Source: Streptomyces sp. NBC_00820
GTDB lineage: Bacteria > Actinomycetota > Actinomycetes > Streptomycetales > Streptomycetaceae
NCBI RefSeq assembly: GCF_036347055.1
Contig: NZ_CP108882.1
Location: 4,692,501 to 4,756,500, forward strand
Direction: 5' to 3'
DNA length: 64,000 bases
Position numbers and translations under genes: made by a program. Numbering within the stretch: position 1 is the stretch's first letter; every line of letters begins with the position of its first letter. Shown here piece by piece: positions 57,554 to 64,000 of this stretch. Below the pieces are notes generated by a model. The model was not told where the DNA came from and made no database searches. It saw only the letters and a program-made list of their open reading frames with translations.

Positions 57554-58771
57554 TCACCTGGTCACAACGCGCCCGCTGACCTCCCCCAGCCCGATCCGCC
57601 CACCGTCCTCGCCGGGCGCCCACGCGGACATGGTCACCACGTCCCCGTCCTCCAGGAACGCCCGCTTTCCGTCGGTGAGTTCGAGGGGGTCGCGGCCGTT
57701 CCAGGTCAGCTCCAGCAGGGAGCCGCGCTGGTTCTCGGCGGGGCCGCTGACCGTGCCGGAGCCGTACAGGTCGCCGGTGCGCAGCGAGGCTCCGTTGACC
57801 GTCATGTGGGCGAGCTGCTGGGCGGCGGTCCAGTACATGGTGGAGAAGGGGGGCTCGGAGACCACCTGACCGTTGATGGCGACGGAGATGCGCAGGTCGT
57901 ATCCGCCGGGCTCGGTCCCCGGTGCCGAGTCGTCCAGGTAGGGCAGCAGCGGGTGAGTGCGCTCCGGGGGCGCCACGCGCGCGTGGTCGAGGGCTTCCAG
58001 GGGGGTGATCCACGCCGACACCGAGGTCGCGAAGGACTTGCCGAGGAACGGGCCGAGGGGGACGTACTCCCAGGCCTGGATGTCCCGCGCGGACCAGTCG
58101 TTCAGGAGGCAGAGGCCGAAGACGTGCTCCCGGAAGTCGCCGAGCGCGACCGGACGGCCCGGCTCGGAGGGCGCGCCCACGACGAAGCCGACCTCCGCCT
58201 CGATGTCCAGCCGGACCGAGGGGCCGAAGACGGGCGCCGGGTCCGCGGGTCCCTTGCGCTGCCCGGAGGGTCGTACGACGTCCGTGCCGGAGACCACCAC
58301 CGTGCCGGAGCGGCCGTGGTAACCGATCGGCAGGTGCTTCCAGTTGGGGGTCAGGGAGTCCTCGGCGTCCGGGCGGAAGATCCGGCCGACGTTACGGGCG
58401 TGGTTCTCGGAGGCGTAGAAGTCGACGTAGTCGGCCACCTCGAACGGCAGGTGCAGGCTGACCTGCGACAGCGGGTGGAAGAGGGGCTCGATCGTGGCGC
58501 GGTGCGCCGGCACCGTGACCCATGCCGTCAGCGCGCGCCGCACGTCCGACCAGGCGGTGCGGCCGGCGGCGAGCAGCGGGGCGAGAGTGGGCCCGGCGAG
58601 CAGGGAGACGTAGGGCGAGCCGAGCGCGGCGGCCGCGGCGCCCGCGTCGAGGACATGGTCGCCGAGCCGGACGCCGACCCTCCGCTCGGTGCTGCCGGAG
58701 GGCGAGAACACGCCATAGGGAAGGTTGTGCGGACCGAAGGGGTCGCCCTCGGGGACGTCGAAGGGGGGCAT
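57554..58771 (-). CDS. fahA: Fumarylacetoacetase
   Basis: A 405-aa enzyme hydrolysing fumarylacetoacetate to fumarate and acetoacetate, the last step of tyrosine/homogentisate catabolism. The N-terminal SH3-like part is followed by the catalytic core: DFYASENHARNVGRIFR, HLPIGYHGRSGTVV, DIEAEVGFVVG (metal-binding acids), LLNDWSARDIQAWEY and GTVSGP near the end. It has the length of the eukaryote-like two-domain form. ATG 58771 has GAGG 9 nt upstream. It is divergent from the ATP-grasp gene and no other tyrosine catabolic gene is adjacent. Confidence 0.94.
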   Translation of the reverse strand: MPPFDVPEGDPFGPHNLPYGVFSPSGSTERRVGVRLGDHVLDAGAAAAALGSPYVSLLAGPTLAPLLAAGRTAWSDVRRALTAWVTVPAHRATIEPLFHPLSQVSLHLPFEVADYVDFYASENHARNVGRIFRPDAEDSLTPNWKHLPIGYHGRSGTVVVSGTDVVRPSGQRKGPADPAPVFGPSVRLDIEAEVGFVVGAPSEPGRPVALGDFREHVFGLCLLNDWSARDIQAWEYVPLGPFLGKSFATSVSAWITPLEALDHARVAPPERTHPLLPYLDDSAPGTEPGGYDLRISVAINGQVVSEPPFSTMYWTAAQQLAHMTVNGASLRTGDLYGSGTVSGPAENQRGSLLELTWNGRDPLELTDGKRAFLEDGDVVTMSAWAPGEDGGRIGLGEVSGRVVTR

Positions 58772-58984
58772 GGGGTGCTGCCTCAATTCTCATCCGGGCC
58801 ATGCATGGCGCTGTGTTCCATGTGGTCGCGCCACACGTTACGGCCGAGTCGTATGTCTTGGGCAGTGCCGCAAGGGGTGTTCGGCCAGTGCGTCGAGGGG
58901 GTCGGGGCGCCCTCGCGGGGTGGGCGCGGTGCCGTACGGGTTGCCCGGGCGGTGTCTAAAGAGTTCGCAATGTCCGAATAGGTC

Positions 58985-59044
58985 TTGTCGGAGGGGCCAA
59001 TTCCGGCTTAGCGTCCTTTGGGGACACGGACGGGGTGGGTCCGT
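58985..59044 (+). promoter_or_regulatory. Probable promoter and leader hairpin of the ATP-grasp gene
   Basis: TTGTCG at 58985-58990 and TAGCGT at 59009-59014, 18 bp apart, fit a principal-sigma promoter with start near 59021. The short leader contains ACGGAC-GGGGTGG-GTCCGT (59026-59044), a 6-bp hairpin ending 6 nt before the GGGGGG ribosome binding site. The hairpin may tune translation. Confidence 0.45.
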
Positions 59045-59060
59045 TCCGTAGGGGGGACGC

Positions 59061-60344
59061 GTGGGGGGACCCGTGGCCAAAGACGCCGTCAGTGTGCCTT
59101 TCGAGGCGGACCGCGACGTGCCGGGACTGATCGTCAAGTTCGGCGGCTACCCGCTGCACCACGGCGGGGTCGGCGCGATCCGCAGCCTCGGCCGGCTGGG
59201 CGTGCCCATGTACGCGATCACCGAGGATCCCTACACGCCCGCGGCCTCCTCCCGTTACCTCAAACGGGCGTTCGTGTGGCCGACGACCGGCGCCGAGGAA
59301 CCGGCGCACCTGGTCGAGGGCCTGCTGCGGATCGGCCGCCGGATCGGCCGCCCGACCGTCCTGATCCCGACGGACGAGGAAGCCGCCGTCCTGATCGCCG
59401 AGCACCAGGACGACCTGGCCGGGCCCTTCCTCTTCCCGCGCGTGGACCCCGCGCTGCCCCGCCGGCTGGCCAGCAAGCAGGGCCTGCACGAACTGTGCGT
59501 GGAACACGGCATCGCGAGCCCCGAGGCGGCCTTCCCGCAGTCGTACGAGGAGATCGCCGCCTTCGCCGACAAGGCCCGCTTCCCGGTGGTGGCCAAGAAC
59601 CGCGAGGCGTTCGTGCGGCGCAAACAGCCCGCCGTCAACGGCACGACCAGGATCGCCACCCGTGAGGGTCTGCTCTCCCTCGCCCGCGACTGGGGCGAGC
59701 AGCCCGGCGTGATCCTCCAGGAGTACCTGCCCCGGGAGGAGGCCGAGGACTGGATCGTGCACGCCTGCTTCGACGCGGACTCCGGTCCGCTCGCCCTCTT
59801 CACCGGCGTCAAGGTCCGCTCCTGGCCGCCGCACGCCGGAATGACGGCGAACGCGTACGTCGTCGACAACCCGGAACTCGCGGACCTCGCCGCACGTTTC
59901 ATCAAGCAGATCGGCTTCAGCGGCATCGTCGACCTCGACCTGCGCTTCGACCGGCGCGACGGACAGTACAAGCTCCTCGACTTCAACCCGCGCATGGGCG
60001 CCCAGTTCCGGCTCTTCGAGAGCGAGTCGGGCGTGGACGTCGTACGCGCCATGCACCTGAATCTCACCGGCCGCCCGGTTCCGGAGGGGGAACAGCGGGC
60101 CGGCCACCGCTACATCGTGGAGAACATCGACCTGCCCGCCCTCCTCGCCTACCGCCGCAGCGGCTACACGACGCCGCACGCGCCGGCCCGGGCGAGCGGG
60201 ACGGAGCTGGCCTGGCTCGCGGGTGACGACCCGATGCCGTTCCTCACGATGCTCGCCCGCTTCGTGCGCCCGGGCGCGAAGCACCTTTATGAGCTGTGGC
60301 GCACCAACCGCCGCGGCAGCAGCACCACTCCCACCACGAAGTAG
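59061..60344 (+). CDS. ATP-grasp family carboxylate-amine ligase-like protein
   Basis: A 427-aa member of the ATP-grasp superfamily. An N-terminal Rossmann-like preATP-grasp domain (LIVKFGGYPLHHGGVGAIRS, LGVPMYAITEDP, VLIPTDEEAAVLIAEHQDD) precedes the ATP-binding core (ARFPVVAKNREAF, PGVILQEYLPREEAEDWIVH) and the metal site YKLLDFNPRMGAQF. Such enzymes join an acyl phosphate to an amine or similar nucleophile; the substrates are not predictable. GTG 59061 and GTG 59073 have equally good GGGGGGA sequences upstream. A flavin monooxygenase gene follows 45 bp later, probably in the same operon. Confidence 0.85.
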   Translation: MGGPVAKDAVSVPFEADRDVPGLIVKFGGYPLHHGGVGAIRSLGRLGVPMYAITEDPYTPAASSRYLKRAFVWPTTGAEEPAHLVEGLLRIGRRIGRPTVLIPTDEEAAVLIAEHQDDLAGPFLFPRVDPALPRRLASKQGLHELCVEHGIASPEAAFPQSYEEIAAFADKARFPVVAKNREAFVRRKQPAVNGTTRIATREGLLSLARDWGEQPGVILQEYLPREEAEDWIVHACFDADSGPLALFTGVKVRSWPPHAGMTANAYVVDNPELADLAARFIKQIGFSGIVDLDLRFDRRDGQYKLLDFNPRMGAQFRLFESESGVDVVRAMHLNLTGRPVPEGEQRAGHRYIVENIDLPALLAYRRSGYTTPHAPARASGTELAWLAGDDPMPFLTMLARFVRPGAKHLYELWRTNRRGSSTTPTTK

Positions 60345-60389
60345 GCAAGGCCACCGAAGGTGGCGCACCGCGTCCTGGGGAGGGACTTC

Positions 60390-61592
60390 GTGATCCGACC
60401 GGTTGCAGTCATCGGGGCCGGGCCGTTCGGCCTGTCCACCGCCGCGCATCTGCGGGCGCGCGGCATTCCCGTCCGCGTCTTCGGCGACCCCATGGTCAGC
60501 TGGCGCGACCACATGCCCGAGGGCATGCTCCTGAAGTCGACGCCCGCCGCCTCCAGCCTCGACTGCCCGCAGCCCGGCCACACCCTCGCCGACTACTGCG
60601 ACGCGGCCGGCATCCGCCGGCTGGTCACCGACGAGGACATCATCCCGGTGGAGACCTTCATCGCCTACGGCGAGTGGTTCCAGCACAAGCTGGTCCCCGA
60701 GCTGGAGCGGGTCCGCGTCGTCTCCGTCGACCGCGACAAGAGCGGTGGTTTCGAACTCAAGCTGGACTCGGGGGAGTTGTTCACCGCACGCGCGGTCGTG
60801 GTCGCCACCGGCCTGTCGGGGCTCGCCCACCTCCCCGCCGAACTCGCGGGAGCGGCCGCCGACGGACCCGCGCCCACGGCCCCGGTCTCCCACAGCTCCC
60901 AGCACCACGACCTCGGCCGCTTCGCCGGAAAGGAGCTGATCGTCGTCGGCGCCGGCCAGTCGGCGCTGGAGACGGCGGCCCTCGCGGCCGAGGCCGGTGC
61001 CCAGGTGCGCGTGGTCTCCCGGGGCCGCGGCCGGGTCGCCTTCGGCGCCCCGCCCTGGCAGCAGCCCAGGTTCCGCCCCGAGTCGCCCTTCGGCCGGGCC
61101 TGGTCCCTGTGGGCGCTCAGCTATCGCCCCCAGCCGTACCGCTTCCTGCCCGCCCGCACCCGGCACTACCTGGTCCGCCGGGTCCTCGGCCCGCTCGGCG
61201 CCTGGTGGCTGCGCGACCGCTTCGAGGGCAGGGTGCGGGTCCGGGAGGTCGAGCGCGTGGTGGGCGCCGAGGCCATGGACGGCAGCCCCGTCCTCACCGT
61301 CCGCACCCACGGCGGACGCACCGAACGGTTCGGTGCCGACCACGTCATCGCGGCCACCGGATACCGGGTGGACATCGCCGCGATGGACTTCCTCGGCCAT
61401 GGACTGCGCACCCGCCTCGCGGTGAGCCGGGGCGCCCCCAGGCTCGGCCAGGGCTATGTCTCCTCGGTTCCCGGCCTGTACTTCACCGGTCTGCCGGCCG
61501 CGTCCTCGTACGGACCGGTGATGCGCTTCGTCTGCGGCACGGAGTTCGCCTCCCCACGCCTGGCCGGGCACCTGGCGGCCGCGCACGGCTGA
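60390..61592 (+). CDS. FAD/NAD(P)-dependent flavin monooxygenase-like protein
   Basis: A 400-aa flavoprotein with two dinucleotide-binding motifs, FAD site PVAVIGAGPFGLSTAAHL and NADPH site ELIVVGAGQSALETAALA, and a C-terminal ATGYRVDIAAMDFL (the ATG motif of FMO/N-hydroxylase families). ESSLDCPQPGHTLADYC-type segments lie between. It resembles class B monooxygenases or ornithine N-hydroxylase relatives. GGGGAGGGA precedes GTG 60390. It probably works with the ATP-grasp protein upstream in a two-enzyme pathway of unknown product. Confidence 0.85.
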   Translation: MIRPVAVIGAGPFGLSTAAHLRARGIPVRVFGDPMVSWRDHMPEGMLLKSTPAASSLDCPQPGHTLADYCDAAGIRRLVTDEDIIPVETFIAYGEWFQHKLVPELERVRVVSVDRDKSGGFELKLDSGELFTARAVVVATGLSGLAHLPAELAGAAADGPAPTAPVSHSSQHHDLGRFAGKELIVVGAGQSALETAALAAEAGAQVRVVSRGRGRVAFGAPPWQQPRFRPESPFGRAWSLWALSYRPQPYRFLPARTRHYLVRRVLGPLGAWWLRDRFEGRVRVREVERVVGAEAMDGSPVLTVRTHGGRTERFGADHVIAATGYRVDIAAMDFLGHGLRTRLAVSRGAPRLGQGYVSSVPGLYFTGLPAASSYGPVMRFVCGTEFASPRLAGHLAAAHG

Positions 61593-61777
61593 CGCGGCGC
61601 GGCCGGGACACGGGAGAGGCACGGGCGGGGGTGCGTGCGGGTCCGTGCTCCGTCCCGCCTCGCCGCCGCGTCCGCGTCCCAGCACGGGTCCGGCGGAGCC
61701 CACTTGAGGCCGGGCAGTACACAAGTCCACGCGCAGCGCGGTGAGTCGGGGAGGCGCGCGGTCCGTATTCTCTGATC

Positions 61778-62602
61778 ATGGCCGCACCCCCCGCATATTC
61801 ACTGATCGCCACCGATTTGGACGGGACGCTGCTGCGCGGCGACGACACCGTCTCCGACCGGTCGCTCGACGCGCTCGCGCGGGCGGCGCGGGCCGGTGCC
61901 CGCCACCTCGTGGTGACCGGCCGCCCGGCCCCGCGGGTACGGCCGCTGCTGGACCTCCTCGGCTGCACGGGGCTCGCCGTGTGCGGGCAGGGCGCGCAGG
62001 TGTACGACGCCGGTGCCGACCGCCTGCTGTGGTCGGTGCGGCTGGACCGGGAGCTGGCCGAGACGGCGCTCGGCAAGATCGAGGCCGAGGTGGGACAGGT
62101 CCACGCGGCCGTCGACCAGGACGGCGTGGACGGGCTCACGCTGATCGAGCCCGGGTACCGGATGCCGCACCCGACCCTGCCCGCCGTACGGGTCGGCCGG
62201 CGCGACGACCTCTGGTGCGAGCCCATCAGCAAGGTGCTGCTGCGCCATCCCTCGCTGTCCGACGACGAGTTGGCGGCGACGGCCCGCTCGGTCGTCGGCT
62301 CGCTGGCGACGGTCACCATGTCGGGCCCCGGCACCGTCGAGCTCCAGCCGTGCGGCATCACCAAGGCGACCGGCCTGGCCATGGCCGCCGAACACCTCGG
62401 CCTGAGCCGCGCCGACACCCTGGCCTTCGGCGACATGCCCAACGACATCCCGATGTTCGACTGGGCGGCCCGCGGTGTCGCCATGGCCAACGCCCACCCC
62501 CAACTGAAGGCGGTGGCGGACGAGGTCACCCTCTCGAACGAGGACGACGGCATCGCGGTGGTGCTGGAGCGCGTCTTCGGCTTCCGCGCCACCGTCCTGT
62601 GA
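61778..62602 (+). CDS. HAD-superfamily hydrolase (Cof type)
   Basis: A 274-aa Cof-subfamily (IIB cap) HAD phosphatase. Motif I is ATDLDGTLLRGDD, motif II VVTGRP, the lysine lies in GITKATGLAMAAEHLG, and motif IV is LAFGDMPNDIPMFDWA. Enzymes of this kind dephosphorylate sugar phosphates, flavin precursors or other small phosphoesters. ATG 61778 follows TATTCT by exactly 6 nt with no Shine-Dalgarno, suggesting a leaderless mRNA. A hairpin downstream (62717-62745) could end the transcript. Confidence 0.92.
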   Translation: MAAPPAYSLIATDLDGTLLRGDDTVSDRSLDALARAARAGARHLVVTGRPAPRVRPLLDLLGCTGLAVCGQGAQVYDAGADRLLWSVRLDRELAETALGKIEAEVGQVHAAVDQDGVDGLTLIEPGYRMPHPTLPAVRVGRRDDLWCEPISKVLLRHPSLSDDELAATARSVVGSLATVTMSGPGTVELQPCGITKATGLAMAAEHLGLSRADTLAFGDMPNDIPMFDWAARGVAMANAHPQLKAVADEVTLSNEDDGIAVVLERVFGFRATVL

Positions 62603-62647
62603 GCAGAACCCGGGAGTCATGAGGCGAGGGCGGCGGGCCGCACGTCC

Positions 62648-62719
62648 AGGGGCGCCCCGCGGACCGTACGCCGCCAGGGGCGCCCCCGCCGGCGGACCGT
62701 ACGCCGCGAGGGGCGCCCC
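62648..62719. repeat. Three GGGGCGCCCC palindromes with an interspersed direct repeat
   Basis: AGGGGCGCCCC occurs at 62648-62658, 62676-62686 and 62709-62719. Between them GCGGACCGTACGCCGC is repeated twice. The ten central bases are self-complementary. The cluster lies just after the HAD gene and before its likely terminator. Confidence 0.7.
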
Positions 62720-62745
62720 GCGGATCCAGCCGGTGGATCCGCGGG
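62717..62745. terminator. Terminator hairpin between HAD and transglycosylase genes
   Basis: CCCGCGGATCC at 62717-62727 pairs perfectly with GGATCCGCGGG at 62735-62745 around a 7-nt loop. The 11-bp stem lies 115 bp after the HAD stop, between convergent genes. Confidence 0.65.
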
Positions 62746-62805
62746 ACACCCCTCGGGAAGGCTCGGCACGGCGCCCGCGGGCGGGCGCGGCGCATGCCGC
62801 CGGAC

Positions 62806-63052
62806 GGCTCAGTACACGCCGGAGGGCTCAGTACACGCCGGAGGGCTCAGTACACGCCGGAGGGCTCAGTACACGCCGGAGGGCTCAGTACACGCCGGAG
62901 GGCTCAGTACACGCCGGAGGGCTCAGTACACGCCGGAGGGCTCAGTGCGCGCCGGTCGGCTCAGTGCGCGCCGGACGGTTCAACACGCGCCGGTCGGCTC
63001 AGTGCGCGCCGGACGGTTCAACACGCGCCGGACCGCTCAGTACGCGCCGAAC
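62806..63052. repeat. Thirteen tandem 19-bp repeats extending from the transglycosylase 3' end
   Basis: Thirteen gap-free 19-bp units occupy exactly 247 bp. Units 1-7 (62806-62938) are identical: GGCTCAGTACACGCCGGAG. Units 8-12 vary (GTGCGC or ACACGC cores, GGTC/GGAC ends). Unit 13 (63034-63052) contains the stop codon and last codons of the leftward transglycosylase gene. The array therefore appears to have grown from the gene's own 3' end. The spacing is too short and spacers are absent, so it is not CRISPR. Confidence 0.95.
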
Positions 63053-63528
63053 ACGTTGTCGATCGAGCCGTAGCGCGCGGCGGCGTAGTTGCAGGCGGCG
63101 GTGATGTTCGCGACCGGGTCGTAGGGGTCGAACGAGGTGCCGGCCACGTGGTAGGCGCGGAACGTCGGGTCGATGACCTGGAGCAGGCCCTTGGACGGGG
63201 TGCCCTTGACCGCGTTGGAGTCCCAGAGGTTGATGGCGAGGGGGTTGCCCGAGGACTCGCGCATGATGTTGCGGTGGATGCCGTTGTAGGTGCCCGGGAT
63301 GCCCTTCTGGGCCATGATCGCGAGCGACTCGCGGATCCAGCCGTCGAGGTTGTTCGGGTACCCGGCCGGGGTGGTGGCGGGCGCGGCGGCGGCCGTCGGG
63401 GTGGCGGCGGAGGCGCCGGTGGCGCCCAGGAGGGTCAGCGCGAGGGTGGCGGCGCCGGTGCCGGCGACGACGAGCGTACGGGCGAGGCGGTTCGTGCGGG
63501 CACGGCGGAGCTGAGCGGCAGCAGACAT
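63037..63528 (-). CDS. Secreted transglycosylase-like cell-wall protein under a c-di-AMP riboswitch
   Basis: A 163-aa exported protein. The Sec signal peptide (RTLVVAGTGAATLALTLLGA, cleavage near ASA-A) is followed by a Pro/Ala/Thr linker and a C-terminal SLT-type lysozyme fold: IMRESSGNPLAINLWDSNA with the probable catalytic Glu, SKGLLQVIDPTF and ITAACNYAAARYGSIDNV. It should cleave peptidoglycan glycan strands. GAGAGGAAG precedes the ATG, and a ydaO-type riboswitch occupies the leader. The last codons belong to a 13-unit 19-bp tandem repeat. Confidence 0.93.
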   Translation of the reverse strand: MSAAAQLRRARTNRLARTLVVAGTGAATLALTLLGATGASAATPTAAAAPATTPAGYPNNLDGWIRESLAIMAQKGIPGTYNGIHRNIMRESSGNPLAINLWDSNAVKGTPSKGLLQVIDPTFRAYHVAGTSFDPYDPVANITAACNYAAARYGSIDNVFGAY

Positions 63529-63545
63529 GGCGGACTTCCTCTCCG

Positions 63546-63722
63546 TCGCCTGCGAGGTGAGCTGTCGGGTTCGGGCGGGGAGGTGCCCGGCCGCGCCTGG
63601 TGGTACCCCCCAGGCCCGTCGGGCGCTGGGAGAGGCGTGGCTTCACCCCTAGCCGTTCCGGTGCGGCATGTGCCGTCCGGTCCGGCGGACTTACCTGGTT
63701 CCCCCGCTCCTGCCGCACGAAT
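63546..63722 (-). ncRNA. c-di-AMP riboswitch (ydaO/yuaA type)
   Basis: Read on the minus strand, the leader contains the conserved blocks of this class in order: GGCAGGAGCGGGGGAACCAG (about 63718-63697), AGGGGTGAAGCC (about 63650-63639) and CCGAACCCGACAGCTCACC with TCGCAGGCG (63574-63547), ending 18 nt before the start codon. These riboswitches turn off cell-wall hydrolase genes when c-di-AMP is high, and resuscitation-factor and P60 genes of Streptomyces are known targets. The variable stem between the second and third blocks carries a small palindromic repeat (63599-63634). Confidence 0.9.
63599..63634. repeat. Small palindromic repeat D inside the riboswitch
   Basis: On the minus strand it reads CTCTCCCAGCGCCCGACGGG then CCTGGGGGGTACCACC. 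It has the CTCCCCCA-stem-TGGGGGGTACC layout of the interspersed family, more diverged from copies A-C. It sits in the variable hairpin of the c-di-AMP riboswitch. Confidence 0.6.
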
Positions 63723-63728
63723 GTGTTC

Positions 63729-64000
63729 ATCGGTGGGTGGCGTCGGACGCGGCAGGATTCGGCGTTCGCCCGACGGCCCGGAACGTATGCGAGAGCACAT
63801 GTCCGGAACAAGTGCCAGAGTCACACAACGTGCTAGTTGACCTTGATCTGTACGAATTGGGGTACTTGATCCTTTGCAGTTGCCAACCCTCAACTTCCCG
63901 ACGGGGCAAGGTGGAGCCGGTGGTGCGGGTCGATCTCGCGGGTGGAGTCGCAGGGGTGGTCGCGTGACCCAATTCACGAAGCGTCAAAATGCGCAAAACC
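63729..64000. other. Upstream region of the riboswitch transcript, window edge
   Basis: No gene is supported here. The part around 63830-63900 is relatively AT-rich and should hold the promoter of the leftward riboswitch-transglycosylase transcript, but I cannot assign boxes with confidence. Near the right end CGTGA-CCCAAT-TCACG (63963-63978) forms an inverted repeat of operator size. Confidence 0.45.

Noticed and set aside
62806..63052. CRISPR-like appearance of the 19-bp array
   Set aside because: Units are directly adjacent with no unique spacers, and no cas genes are present.

Overview
The window is chromosomal DNA from a high-GC actinomycete, almost certainly Streptomyces. Third codon positions are nearly all G or C, GTG starts are frequent, many neighbouring genes overlap by 4 bp, and the gene order (hemL, cytochrome c biogenesis, menaquinone genes, nuoA-N, recQ) is the one I know from the Streptomyces core chromosome. 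I cannot name the species from sequence alone.

Layout. 0.3-9.3 kb: a small unrecognised gene, then hemL, a histidine phosphatase, a Tat-exported deacetylase-like lipoprotein and a System II cytochrome c biogenesis operon (TlpA-like thioredoxin, CcdA, ResB, CcsB). 9.4-14.2 kb: an accessory-looking block with a small membrane protein, an SRPBCC protein, a stand-alone condensation-domain protein, a 2OG-Fe(II) oxygenase, a yeast-type cytosine deaminase and a quinone oxidoreductase. 14.3-34.8 kb: a dispersed set for futalosine-pathway menaquinone synthesis (UbiD-type MqnL, UbiA-type MqnP, UbiX-type MqnM, MqnE, MqnA, MqnC, the methyltransferase MenG and a MenJ-like geranylgeranyl reductase). Interleaved with these are an Lrp regulator, acetyltransferases, a TetR/acyl-CoA ligase pair, a cold-shock protein, a Ser/Thr kinase and a prepilin peptidase. 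34.8-36.5 kb: peptide deformylase and a secreted NlpC/P60 hydrolase. 37.2-53.1 kb: the complete 14-gene nuoA-N operon for menaquinone-dependent complex I, with a Rex (NADH/NAD+ sensor) operator in its leader. 53.2-64 kb: Uma2-type nuclease, RecQ, M56 peptidase, fumarylacetoacetase, an ATP-grasp/flavin monooxygenase pair, a HAD phosphatase and a transglycosylase behind a c-di-AMP (ydaO-type) riboswitch.

The genes form a respiratory neighbourhood: haem precursor (HemL), cytochrome c maturation, the lipid electron carrier (Mqn/MenG/MenJ-like) and the enzyme that reduces it (Nuo). MqnB and MqnD are not in this window.

The most unusual content is repetitive DNA. Three miniature inverted-repeat elements each start within a few bases of the 3' end of a menaquinone transcription unit. 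A smaller palindromic repeat family occurs nested inside one of those elements, in frame inside nuoM, and inside the variable part of the c-di-AMP riboswitch. Exactly 13 tandem 19-bp units extend from the last codons of the riboswitch-controlled transglycosylase gene. Several operator-like palindromes (beside the TetR gene, the quinone oxidoreductase gene and the deacetylase gene) and a group of apparently leaderless genes are also described. I found no CRISPR array, tRNA, rRNA or transposase gene.
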